39,057 nucleotides of DNA, taken from a virus. Location of the stretch: positions 1 to 39,057 of IMG/VR virus record IMGVR_UViG_3300017697_000034; one strand, 5' to 3'. A model generated the notes under the pieces. The model was not told the origin of the DNA, did not search any database, and worked only from the letters and a program-made list of their open reading frames with translations. Of this stretch, positions 22,501 to 31,500 are shown one piece after another; the stretch's first letter is position 1, and every line of letters begins with the position of its first letter. The position numbers and the translations under genes were made by a program.

Positions 22501-25486
22501 AATCATAGCGTAGTGCGTCGAGAATAAACCGTGTGTCTCTTTCACAATTTGCTGTGTTAAATGTAAAGTCTGCTGCAAATGGAGCAATTTCTCCGTCAAC
22601 TTGTGCTTGAATCCAGGCAGTTTGTTCTGCAACAATAAAGGCAACGTTTGCTTCAAGTTGTGCAACAGCATTAGCGTGTCCGGCATCACTTGCGTTGTTT
22701 GCTCCACTTGTAGGTGTACTACCTACTGCTGGTAAACTTGGAACTTCATCTAAACCTTTATTTAAGATATCTGTGATTAATTGTGTGCTAGTGTTTACTC
22801 TATCAGTAGCATCTGTTGTTCCGCCGTAACCATTAATAAATTGTTGTTTTGCAGTATTTCCGCTAGTTGGCACAACCTCAATATTTTGCATTAGACTAGG
22901 AATAATATCTTTAATTCTATTTAATGCGCTTGTAGTTTTGTCGTTGTCGTTAGCTAGTAAAGGATTTGCAGGCGCAGGCTGCACAACAGAAGTACGGAGT
23001 TCGTCGCCGTTAATTGCTGTAAATTCTGGAACAATAATCGGCAGTACTTCATTATAAGTACCTGTTTTTAAGAATACAGTAGTGTTTGGATTTGTTACTG
23101 TAGGAATTGCTGTTGCGGATCCTGCAGTAATACCAGTTATAATAATGTCTAGTAAGTCGCCAGCTTTTTGTATGCCAGTAGCTTCTGCTTCTAATGACAA
23201 GTCAATAATTTGTCCTGCTCTTTGATCAAATTGGACAACATTTAATGATTGATAATTTATCGGTTGTTGATTATTTAGAACTTCATTTAAAATATTCTTT
23301 AATTGTGTATATGCTGCAACTGTTTGTGCGCCTTGTGCTCCAAATGTTCCATTAATATACTCATTACCTGCTTGCGTATAATAAGACTTGGCAGCAGTAA
23401 TAGTTTTCCAAGTGCCGCCTCTTGAAATATCATATGCTAGTGCATCAACAATATATCCTGTATCGCGCTCACATTTAACAGTATCGTATGCAAGATTGCC
23501 TTCCATGTTACCAGAAGTAGTAGTTAATACTAATGGAATTCCGCTATTTTGTACAGTACTAATTCTAAATGTAGTTGACGAAGTTATTGTATCAACATAG
23601 TAAATTGTTCCTGCTGTTACGCCACCTAGTGTACCATCAAACACAATTGGCATGCCTGCTGATAAGTTACTAGTATTAGCAGTTGTAAATACTTCAGTTC
23701 CAGTTGTTGACGCAGTAATAATGACGTTATATGTATAACTAATCCAATTAGTTATTTCTTTCATTAAAAATTCTTTGTTGTTCTTAATAATATTTTTTGC
23801 TTGTGGGTTTAAATAACCATCACGCACTTGCTCCATTGCATAGCGCACGCTTGCCCAAGGTTTATCAACTGTTAATCCAGATGCTGGTGCTGGTTCGTTA
23901 ATTCCCAATGGTCCAACGTAAACAACGTTATCAATTAGACCATAGTTTGCCCAAGAAGGTTCGCCGTCAGTAACACGAAGAATCTGACCATCAACACCAA
24001 CCGGCAATCTAGTAGGTCCTTGTTCACTGTAATAAACTAAGTCGCCGTCTGTTGTTAAGGATAGTGATTCAGCACCTAGTGTTAACAAATTCCAATAAAC
24101 TGCTGTTAGATCATTGTCGGGACGATTTGCAGTTTCTGCTGTGTGTTTAGTAACACAAATAAAGCTACTAGCGCCAAAAAATACAACATTGCCCTTTTCA
24201 TAAACGGCTGTTGCTTTCCAGGACGACGAGTTGCCGCTCTGCGTAATTGCAGTAACAGCGCCGGCTGAAGCACCTGTAACAGTTATCAAAACATTGTTCG
24301 CAGGAGTTGTGCCGCCGACATTTGCGCCTGGAATAAGAATAATGTCATTTATTGAATAGCCAGTGCCAGCAAACCCAGTAGATATAGTTGCAGTATATAC
24401 TGTACTAGATTTTATAATATCAAATCTTGCACCCGACCCTGAACCAACGGTGTTATTACCCTGAACTTGTAAAAAAGTTTCTGTACTTGCTGTAAAATTA
24501 ATACCACTATTAAGTTTACTCCAGTTAGCATCAAGTGCAACATCAGCTGATCCTAGACTGTCAGCAAGAGCAACATATGTTGTTCCTCCAATACGGACAA
24601 CATCACCTACTCTATAATTAGTTAATGCGCTCCAGTCGCCTTGGAATTTAAATCCTGTTGTAAAAACATCCCAGTCGGCTAAATTAGTACTCGGTGTACT
24701 ATTTGTATTATTTGTTTTAGCAACATAAACATAGCCACCGTATGTTACAGTGTCGCCTGTTTGGTAATTAGATGCAGTGTTCCATGAATCTTCAAATTGG
24801 AAGCCTTCAATAAATGATTCCCAGTTTGCTTCATCTACTTCAAAGTCATCCGAAGTATGCGGAGTTGTAGCAATCCAAATATTGCCACCATACTTAACTA
24901 AATCATTAACACGGTATCTAATGTTTGTTGCCCAAGTGCCTGTGTATACTAATCCGTCACTAAACAATGTCCATTTAGATTGATCATTTTCTAAGCCTAA
25001 TGTTGCTGTAGCAGACGACACGTGAGCTGTATTACATACATACACATATCCGCCGTAGCGTACTAAGTCATTAAGTTTGTATCTTGTAGCAGTCGACCAT
25101 GAACTTTTAAAATCAAAAGAAGTTGCAAAGGGCGTCCATTTTTCTAAGTCGGCTTCTAAACCTAAGAATGTTGGACTTTCAAATGTAGCCGAAGTGTGTC
25201 CAGTTTCAGCAATGTAAACGTTTGCACCGTATTTAATAACGTCACCAGGTGCATATTCAATTTCGGGTCCCCAATCAGCTTTCCAACTAGTTCCGTCTGA
25301 CACAATATTCCATTTTGGAACTGGGTCATTTAAGTCCGAGTTGAATTCAACCGATGCTGTGTGGTTCTTAATACATATGTATGATTTTCCACCAAAACTT
25401 ACAACGTCATCTGCAACGTATGTTGACGCTGAGGTCCAGGTGCCTTGCCAAACAAAGCGTATTCTACCTAGTTTAAATTCTGCCAT
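13520..25486 (-). CDS. Giant modular tail-fibre protein (3988 aa)
   Basis: An uninterrupted 11,967-base frame. From the N-terminus: about seven W-x-Y-x-GD-V-x-YGG-x-Y modules (residues 1-460) resembling CBM5/12-type chitin-binding folds; a GSGSGARFDI/GYSINDIILIPG beta module; twelve Cys-Arg-Asp helical repeats (about 670-2660); a right-handed beta-helix-like segment (about 2690-2830) with ALDPGFGPNDTEAWI and SDGIGVWCSG; small 'GLxxGTxYYV' beta modules; YGNGxFVAV...S.DGxxW propeller blades (about 3365-3540); and a C-terminal part with VRLTGHDFLYIGTGNQ, TDQDGNF and VPTQRAIKSYI. Such multi-thousand-residue structural proteins are known in marine T4-like phages. Late box GATAAATA and a GGAG site precede it. 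The paralogue at 25526 shares most parts but has only one helical repeat. Confidence 0.85.
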   Translation of the reverse strand: MAEFKLGRIRFVWQGTWTSASTYVADDVVSFGGKSYICIKNHTASVEFNSDLNDPVPKWNIVSDGTSWKADWGPEIEYAPGDVIKYGANVYIAETGHTSATFESPTFLGLEADLEKWTPFATSFDFKSSWSTATRYKLNDLVRYGGYVYVCNTAHVSSATATLGLENDQSKWTLFSDGLVYTGTWATNIRYRVNDLVKYGGNIWIATTPHTSDDFEVDEANWESFIEGFQFEDSWNTASNYQTGDTVTYGGYVYVAKTNNTNSTPSTNLADWDVFTTGFKFQGDWSALTNYRVGDVVRIGGTTYVALADSLGSADVALDANWSKLNSGINFTASTETFLQVQGNNTVGSGSGARFDIIKSSTVYTATISTGFAGTGYSINDIILIPGANVGGTTPANNVLITVTGASAGAVTAITQSGNSSSWKATAVYEKGNVVFFGASSFICVTKHTAETANRPDNDLTAVYWNLLTLGAESLSLTTDGDLVYYSEQGPTRLPVGVDGQILRVTDGEPSWANYGLIDNVVYVGPLGINEPAPASGLTVDKPWASVRYAMEQVRDGYLNPQAKNIIKNNKEFLMKEITNWISYTYNVIITASTTGTEVFTTANTSNLSAGMPIVFDGTLGGVTAGTIYYVDTITSSTTFRISTVQNSGIPLVLTTTSGNMEGNLAYDTVKCERDTGYIVDALAYDISRGGTWKTITAAKSYYTQAGNEYINGTFGAQGAQTVAAYTQLKNILNEVLNNQQPINYQSLNVVQFDQRAGQIIDLSLEAEATGIQKAGDLLDIIITGITAGSATAIPTVTNPNTTVFLKTGTYNEVLPIIVPEFTAINGDELRTSVVQPAPANPLLANDNDKTTSALNRIKDIIPSLMQNIEVVPTSGNTAKQQFINGYGGTTDATDRVNTSTQLITDILNKGLDEVPSLPAVGSTPTSGANNASDAGHANAVAQLEANVAFIVAEQTAWIQAQVDGEIAPFAADFTFNTANCERDTRFILDALRYDLTYGGNLETTVAARSYFVNGNPVYGTGKKDETLATYAHLKSIIGDVITETAITPTSGNTVLQNTLGTAGSAAAETFADARIQEIYDTIDTDGTLAAAIAPDITWVPSTLQTANTNITNATADIQDSVIDYVNSNFGSFKYSSAKCRRDLELLKIGAAYDVATGSNFNAVRDGLAYRRSMSKEVIENQLTETVGAITQGRDLVGALLSDSTAIARNTAYWNEVIDIIQNGAANANALVFTDTGNSVALATRSELQTNKATIISDITSWINTTYPSFAYDQSVCERDTGYIVDALSYDIQYGGNSAITEATKAYFTGWAVNLPVDQRQIEVASMIQLKTIINGYVTDAGKETELATLLDILIDALDAGSMSAMPAKTFPDYSWAAAAIDSDADDVIADTTVVPGVLQYITNTYSEFVYDHAKCSRDVGFIIDGLRFDIMFNSTFRSLKSGMSYRRAISSAEVVIDNQLLATTATISHVRDEIKEITSGTNAVKANAELIRDIMILGTKQTSFTYADPTLYDTGFFNTRRLVTANTQFLIDEVEAFMVDSYNAVWTALSAGDKTVFLDRVQSTIDALIYDFTYRGNLETVVVARSYYTEGSFVPPADQKTPLLAVQTRLAAIIDDIATGVTITPTTGNVTSQDTSGTAGSAGAAVFAVDRINEIKETIDTGSLPTIINPSIAWVDTALQDFKAVVDSRKPIIQAGVINYINFLYPDLTYDTALCSRDVGYIIDAILYDVIFGSDFRSAKAGASYLSGIASAGIVLADQLDATISTINFIEEELTKITTGVQSEVGTTDAANFAAARTDDIKNIIQNGLGSLPGIMLPTPINTVDDLAYVTTSNATGTFAGYVDGANQLAANHAFIQLEIRKWLEDSGNGYDAVWGSISSDGQDRCIRDVGYIVDAVRYDLTYGGNTQSLIAGSAYYSNFVLTISENELPATLAAYGRLKTVITEVITETTVTKSTGNNLTQDVTGTPGSIISGNFAGDRVDDILDWINNGLPNATINIATEWADADVRYAYNTLLSKRAEIAEDVVSWVEKFNQDLKYNVATCRRDAGLMVDAIARDTVTGSNFASIKAGMSYYRTLTSTAEVINNELKATIGSINFLKHKVKHTVSNTASAHAEIIIDDIIATINGGARPSTKWKPLSSADDNDVAAGTIIWENKSFIQAEVSEFLSIEYPSIVFSQDKCSRDVGMLVDALRYDLTYSSTVASEQFGLSYYLATQLQVDANDKAATIAAYDYVKFLASDLAVNTLGSPFALQSNITPKFRDEDIQIVGDANSAARVNTLIEQVKDIIDTNLTALPTITINDVTSNVLTSTTAHGLKIGDVINLGPEVLFGFANLDGNQDYYVNSTPSTTEFTVAEFFNGTTVVLTDDNAANQSMLIKINPDTSGVTAALKQQAANISGSVSAIKTSVTEYIAANYPTLTYDSAKCERDVGYITEAIFWDMMTDSNYRTIIAALSYYRGAQADLVLGAQKTATVQSYRELKNVIASYVSGVDIVNGLVITNAKKRVNALMDIVINMLDKGENDSPEINGTVTYFNDIQTINGVDILTANKSFLANEATAWISSEFTNTIASITGTTITTTTPHMFGVGDPVSLDGDNTKYIIATVPNTTSFTVDKTIVNLSSSSVTYRFEPVACRRDMDRYIDAITYDLQYPGNFKALRAAELYLNAVNGSERSDMYRVRNSTGVRNQTLNGLRGNLTELNEFGTRRPTAGAYVALDPGFGPNDTEAWITNKSPYIQNVTTFGVGCVGNKIDGGLHAGGNRSMVSNDFTQVLSDGIGVWCSGNNSLTELVSVFAYYNYAGYIADFGARIRATNGNSSYGTYGVIAEGTDTGEVPLFCNVDNLSNDAFSTSVLSTGQEVLSLEFDNAGVGYTNAQYAISGDGFNATVIADEFRDSGIFETRLIDLDDGNGIGGENYVTAKNVAQGGDLITGQLAATDTALANAYVGMHIQLTTGTGVGQYAKILQFSNGTKVARVYKGSFDNLTVTASSATGNILTVADTYSLYVNMPIYLGSTIGGLSATTEYYVTTIPNSTTFTVSATDGGATATLTNETKNVTLYAAGWDHVVPGTPIAAALDLTTGYTVEPSITYSAPGFAATATTTDSATAYATATYASGRFVALQNGGTSTTYSTDGTTWTAGGTVASANWIDTAFGGGQGATATATVGGLGGSGAVLTAELGELNSIGLPGPAQVARINVINGGQGYSSAPTITITPTSGGGAATAVATVLNGIIQEVILTTTGAGYGGVPTVTAETDKLTKLTVQTFGNGYTSVPTVTISGGGASTPAQAVATVDNQGVQSLQFSVDIDDDPIVGVGYTSTPTITITDASAKFVAIANGSTANANLLLTDAVDDPWNAGTALPNSNFNAVTYGNGVFVAVGGAGGSGSAATSTDGSSWVSRTTPVLGAGTLSGVAYGAGVYVAVNSGGNEAFTSTNGIIWAAGGNLSASTLWSSIAYGNGRFVAIASGTREVAISYNKGSTWIESPAGLPSSQTWSTVKYGQGLFVAVAEGSDECAISPDGLTWTKQTLPASGDYHALAFGNPGNVPTWITLTDTASTVAARIKTGAKAIGRISEADGSANKTRMIEPGSGYPKGSAVSSTATNTITVDSTDNMIVGQQIKFTGVATSGLFDNTIYYINTVPNSTTLTVSLIANSGTPVVVESATFSGAEFKTGPIVTVADPNATIVAPTDARQGDGVLGNPSFINRGTGYQTATTELSGDGAADLFQASTFIAVKKLFDLPEPGSNIEFINRPGVFYKLVAISNILGDKGDYNATFQLSPGLTTLVAPLDGTLITATNKYSQVRLTGHDFLYIGTGNQADTNYPFVDITTALQESQQLASNGGRVFFTSTDQDGNFNVGGLFGVQQSTGTATLDADAFNLAGLQSLQLNGIGLGIGSAIITQFSTDPFFTANSDSVVPTQRAIKSYITAQIGGGQSSLNVNTITAGTVFIANNEITTTSGGQLNITAKMNFTGGIDGAPVALGFFLAR
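17515..23480 (-). repeat. Twelve tandem Cys-Arg-Asp helical repeats in the giant fibre
   Basis: Twelve copies of a unit centred on C-x-RD-x-GYI-x-DA-x-x-YD lie about 400-735 bases apart. Two versions mostly alternate: type A with YGGN (for example CERDTGYIVDALSYDIQYGG) and type B with GSNFRS-K-G-SYxR (for example CSRDVGYIIDAILYDVIFGS). Copy 6 lacks the Cys-Arg-Asp. The longer gaps before copies 11 and 12 contain inserted small beta modules. Confidence 0.85.
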
Positions 25487-25514
25487 TTTTGCTCCATAAA
25501 TTCTTTGCTACTGT

Positions 25515-25522
25515 TATTTATC
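25515..25522 (-). promoter_or_regulatory. T4-like late promoter box (GATAAATA) for the giant fibre
   Basis: GATAAATA sits in the 39-base gap before the 3988-aa gene. Initiation would fall near 25508, giving a leader of about 22 bases with a GGAG ribosome site and ATG at 25486. It is the best-placed late box in the window. Confidence 0.65.
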
Positions 25523-25525
25523 TTA

Positions 25526-28500
25526 TTATTGACTTGACCGTGTCGAGTCGAATATTGTCTTGAAAAAGTATGCCATTGCTACTCCGTCGCCTGCCCAACC
25601 ACTGTTTCCAAATGGTCCGTCAAACATTGTCTTTGCTGGCATTTCGATTATCCAGTCTTCGCCGCCCTCTTCTACCGTAGATGTAATAATATCTGGGCCG
25701 CCGACTTTAATAGTACCAGCTTGTAACAACCCTGTAAATGTATCTGATCCACCTTGCGACAATCTACTTGTTAAGTATGTCTTAATTGCTCTTTGTGTAG
25801 GTACTAGGTTGTTTGAGTTAGCAACAAATGTGCCATCTGTTGAGAACGCTGTAACAACAACAGGTGATCCACCTAGTGCAACGCCGCCGATTGATAGTTG
25901 AGTTAATCCTTCAAGTCCAAATTCGTCAGCACTTAAAGTAACAATACCTGTTGCTTGTTCTACAGCAAACAAGTCACCAACTCTAAAGTTGCCGTCTTGG
26001 TCAGTTGAGCTATAAAACACTCGTCCGTTGTTTGTTTCTTGAATTTCATTCTGTGGTTCTAAGTTTGTGTTCTCTGGTAAGAATGGATAATTTGACTGAA
26101 GTTGATTTCCAAAACCAATATTCAAGAAGTCATGATTTGTTAGTCGTACTTGACTAAATCTACTGCGTATAGAAAGTGTAGTACCATGAATCGGAGAAAG
26201 ATCTTGTATCATTCGAGGCGATATTTGAACTTCGCACTCTAAGTTTGGAACTACTGTTCCTCTTAAAATTGTTGCTTTAGCAACCCGATATGTTTCATCA
26301 ATTCCTGCAAATTCCATGTTATCTCCAGGTTGAGGTAATCTTGTTAAGTCTTTAAGAACAATTCTTAGTCCAGTCTGGAAGGTATCAGAAAAACCACTAC
26401 CTCTAATACTAATTGATGTAGAATTTGTATTATATCCTAATCCGTAATTTATAAACGTCGGAGCACCTAATACTCCGTTGCCTGTACGAACTTGTGTTGT
26501 TACTTCTTTTGAGTTGCTCGGATCGATAATAGTAACAGTAGGTGCAGCTAAATATCCCGAACCAGTATTTTGCATTCCAAAATCAGTAATCCTAGTACTG
26601 TTTATACTTGCTCTCGAAAACGCTCTTGAACCTGTTGAAATTCTAGTAGTAGTGCCGCTATCATCAATAGTTAAGAAATAACCATTTTTAGAAGAATCAT
26701 CAAATGTAAATCCTAATGCAATATAATTTTCAATTGCGCCACCAACTCGGCGCCAATTAACTCCATCTGCTGATTGACAGCATATTCCATCTTCGACATT
26801 CAATATTAAGAATACTCCATTGCCATATTCAAGTAATGCTCCTTTAACAAACAACGATGATTCATACCAAGTTATTCCATCAAAACTATAAACTGTTGAT
26901 CGTTCGTCACTTGAAATTGCAACAAATCTTCCGTTGCCATATTTTACTTGAGTCCAATTATTAATTGTAGAGTCTACAGAAGTATCAAGAGTTCCTGCTG
27001 TCCAAGTTGCTCCATTATCTTTGCTATATTTAATAGCGTGAGATGAACCAGAAATAGTAACAAACGTATTGTTGCCATATTCTACATCTACCCAATCATC
27101 GATATCAATTGATATATCAACCTCTGTCCAAGATCCGCCGTTATTTACTGAATACGCTGATATGCTTGAACCTCTAGCTACTGCAACAAATACTCCGTTT
27201 CCGTATGTAATTGAAGACCATTCTTCTCCTGCACCCAATGTAGGTAATGTTGAACTTAACCATGTAACACCTTCAGAGACTGAATATAAACAATTGCCTG
27301 CTTTTGATATTAATATCCAAGTACCATTACCGTAGCATGCATCTGCCCACTGCGGATTAACAAGGTCGTTTAACGGCAACGTAATATTAACATCCCAAAT
27401 GTTTCCAGAACTTGTACTAAGTGCATTTGAACCTGTTGCTGGAAATAAAATTGGAGTAAACCCATTTGATGCAAGTATTTTATGATTCGATCCTATTAGA
27501 TTAAGATCGAATGCCGTTTGTGTAAACTCTGGTGTAGAATATACAATTCTTGGTTCAACGGTATACACCGTAGTTGAATCAAATCCTGTTTCAATTGGCT
27601 GTCCAGGATTAATATGATCCCATCCAACTGCACCAATTTGCATTGAACCGGTATCAGTAGTTATTGCTACTGGAGTTCCACTGCCTTCTACTGTTTCTAT
27701 AGTAAATTCTTTAATAATTGTAGATCCGTCTGTAGGGAAACCTATAGTAGTTATATTTTGTGCTACGCCCGGCGACGTTTCTTCAGTATTTATTGAAAAT
27801 GTTTGTCCTGCTTGCGGACCAGTGAGAGGTGCCCAGGGGCCGTCTGCCGTGATCGTTAGGGTTCCGAGGACAGTATCAGTTAGTATTATAGTTGAGCCAT
27901 CAGTGACTGCTATTAATGCATCTATAAATTCCGAGCTAGCTGATCCTAGGGCTTCGACAGTAAATAAATTATTGTTAAACTGTGTTGCAGGCGACCCCCA
28001 GTTAGTTGCAGCAGCATAATCAGTTGTATCAAGTTTTTCAAATTTTTCTAATACATAATAAGCATTTGTATTAACGCCACCAAATAGTTCAGTAAAGAAC
28101 GAAGCTTCCATTGTTGCGCCGCCATCTGAAGTTACTACTTCTTTTTCTCCAGGCGTTACACCTTCCATAGAACCAACACTGTCAGATAGTGACACAGTAT
28201 CAGCTGTTGTTCTAACAATAATATCACCTGCTCCGGTTAGCAACGGAACTGCGGCGCCTGCTGTTGTCTCACTTATTGTAAATGATGTGGCATTGTTTAC
28301 CACCTGGATATAATAAACTTTGTCGTTCTCAAGGCCGCCAAATGTTGATCCTGTAAATATAATTGGATTGCCGGCAACAAACCCAGTAGTGCTATCAACT
28401 GTAATTAGATTAGATACTGCTGCTGAAGCCGTTGCTCTATTAGTAATTATCGAACTTGATATTGTAAAATCAGTTCCGTCAAGAATATTGTTTACCCAAT

Positions 28501-31500
28501 ATTTTACATTTTCTACTATGCCGCCGATAACATTACGATCAAACACTACTGGGTTTAAGGGTATTAACGAAGATGTATCAGAAACAGTAATTGCACTAAG
28601 TGCGGCGTCAGTTGCGGTTGCAGCAAGATCAATTTTATTGGCTGATATCGAAAACTGGTTTGAATCATATATTTCGTGAATATAATAAGTACTGCCGAGT
28701 ACAATATCACCTAAACTTATTCCAGTAAATTGTATTGATTGTGCAATTTCCATATCTCCAGTACTAGTACCAAACAAATAACTAGTATTAGACGGAAAGT
28801 TTAACGTGAACGAACTTACTTCGCCAGTTAACACAATCGGCGAAGCTAGTGGATCTTCAATATTTATGTTATTTAGAGGCCACACGCCTCCGCCGAGTGT
28901 TGTTGATATTTGTATGGAAGTATCGCTTATAATATTTAAAATGTAATAACTAACATCATTAACAACTCCGCCAAATGGTGTTCCTGTAAAATTAATTTTT
29001 TGGTTAACTTTTAACTTAGCAGTACTTGATACATACATATAATTATTTAGGTCGCCAAATGTACCTAATACTTGTATAGTGTCTTGCGCAGTTGAATCAA
29101 CAGTAATATCATAAAAAGTTGGAATAAATTGTATTTGTTGTCCGGTATACACTGTATGAAAATCTGCTGTATTGCTCAATCGTAATCTATCAGTTACTGA
29201 ATTAGCACTGACAACTTCTAAGGTATCAAACGACTCTTTAAGGATTTGTGCTTCTTTAGTTACAGTATCATATCGAGATATTCTGCCATACTGCCCTGCA
29301 CCCTTGCCACTTGTTAATAACAAGCGCATACTTTCGTATTCTGTTGGTGTAGAAACTTCTGATTGTGCAAGTATTAAGTATTCGCCATTTCCTCCTTGGG
29401 CGTTATTTGATTTGAAATTATATCCAAGGCCGCCTTCTGATAAGTCAGCGCCTTCGAGTATTCTTGTTTTGAAAACTGCACCACTGCGTAATTCGTCAGC
29501 TATAACTTCAGCACCTAAACCTGCTCCGCTAATATTTAAATTTGCGTAGCTAGTTATAATGTCTTCTTGTGTTTCTAAGAAGAATGTAAGAGAACCTATT
29601 TGTAATTGTCCTCCATAAAAATTTGTAGTTCCTGCAAGTCCGTCGATTCCTCGAGGATAAATTTTAAATCTTAATGATGTATTTTGAGCAGTTTCGTCCC
29701 AGAAGGTAAACGAAATTCTCCACCATCCATTTTCGACAAAATCTTTTGCAAATGTTGTTGGTACAATGCCGCCATCAATACCTGTTGCCATTGTTAATTC
29801 TTCAGTGTCAAAATTAAATCTTGCTCTTGATGTTTTAGTGTCGTATCCAGAAAATATAGCATCAAAATCAAAATATGAAGAAGTTTGTTTTTTGACATAA
29901 ATGCTAGCAGTATAAGGCAATGCACTGCCTTGTGGTACTATACCTATATGAGAAATAGTTAAAATAGAGGTAATAGACAGTGTTTCAACTGTAACTGTAA
30001 TATTATTAATAAGAGCAGCACCAAATACTTCTGCAGATATACTAATTTCGTTTCCAACAACATACCCGCTTCCGCTATTATTTACAGCTACAACATAACG
30101 GTCACTAAACACTGTTATATCAAAAGTTGCATCAATACCCGAACCGTCAATATTAGTTCCTGGAATATTAGTATATGTTCTACCCTGAGGAGAAACAACA
30201 ATATCTTGATAGAAATAACTCGAGTCAGATAAGCTAGTAATGCCTTCGATTCTCCAAGCTGGTTCGTTTTCAAAAGGAGTAGTTGGCGATTTTGTAATAT
30301 TAAGATTTCCGTCTGTAATCCAAGTACCTGTGTTTATAAGACTATTACTATATTTTAATAAGTTAGTTGTAGTATCGTAATATTGTTCGCCTGCATCACT
30401 AAATTGTATTTTTAGAATTTCTGCGTTAGTACCTAACGCTCCAACGGCGCTTGCTTTTGCTTGAGTTGATCTGTTATTAACAGAACCAGTAGCAGGAGTT
30501 TCGGCATCATCAAACCCTTCTGCGATACAACCAAATGTACCATATGAACTATTACCGTTAGTTGCACGCACTCGTCCACCGTCTTCAGCAAAGTATCCTG
30601 CATAGTTATAATAAGAGAACACAGATACTGCTTCTACTAATGCGTTGCCGCCAGTGCACCACACGCCGATACCATCGGATATAATTTGTGTAAAGTCGTT
30701 ACAAACTATAGATCTATTACCACCATTGTGTAATGTACTATCAATTTTTAGCCCAGTACAACCGTTACCAAATGTAGTTACATTTTGAATATATGGGGAT
30801 CTGAGTGTAATCCAAGCAGTTGTATCACTCGGACCTGTTCCCGGATCTAAACTTACAAATGTGCCGCCTGTTGGGCGTCTTGTTTCGTATACATTTTGCG
30901 GTGTCAGTGTTCCTAATAATCCAGTTACTGTCATATTACGAATGCCAGTTGCATTCTGTACATAGAACATATCATTTAGTGCGTTGCCGCCATATACATA
31001 CATAGTTCCAATACTAGTTTCTAGCTCTACTACCGGACCGTCTTTAGTTGCACTAACTTGGAAAGATGTATTAGTAATGCTAGTACCGATAACATAATAT
31101 GTATTTCCTTGAATAATATTTGGTCCGCCGATAACTGTACTAATTTCATCAATTGGATTTAATGACACAAATTGTACTGGAGTATTATGAGATATATTTT
31201 CAGTGCTACCAACTTCAAATTGGTTAATAAATCCAACCGATCTAGTACATAATGTGCTTACTGGATCTAAAGGTTTAACTGTAGCTCCGCGTAACTCGTC
31301 CCCGCTCAACGCACATTTTGAAGGAATTACAATTGGTAATATCTCTTCGTATGTGCCTGATTTAAGATTAATAGTTGTATATGCTCCTTGGTTAGCAGGA
31401 GGAATGGCAGATGGTGATCCGGCTTCAATTGGTTCTCTAATAATGCGTTCTAAACTATTTACTATAGAAATAGTATCACTTTCAATAATTAAATTACCAT

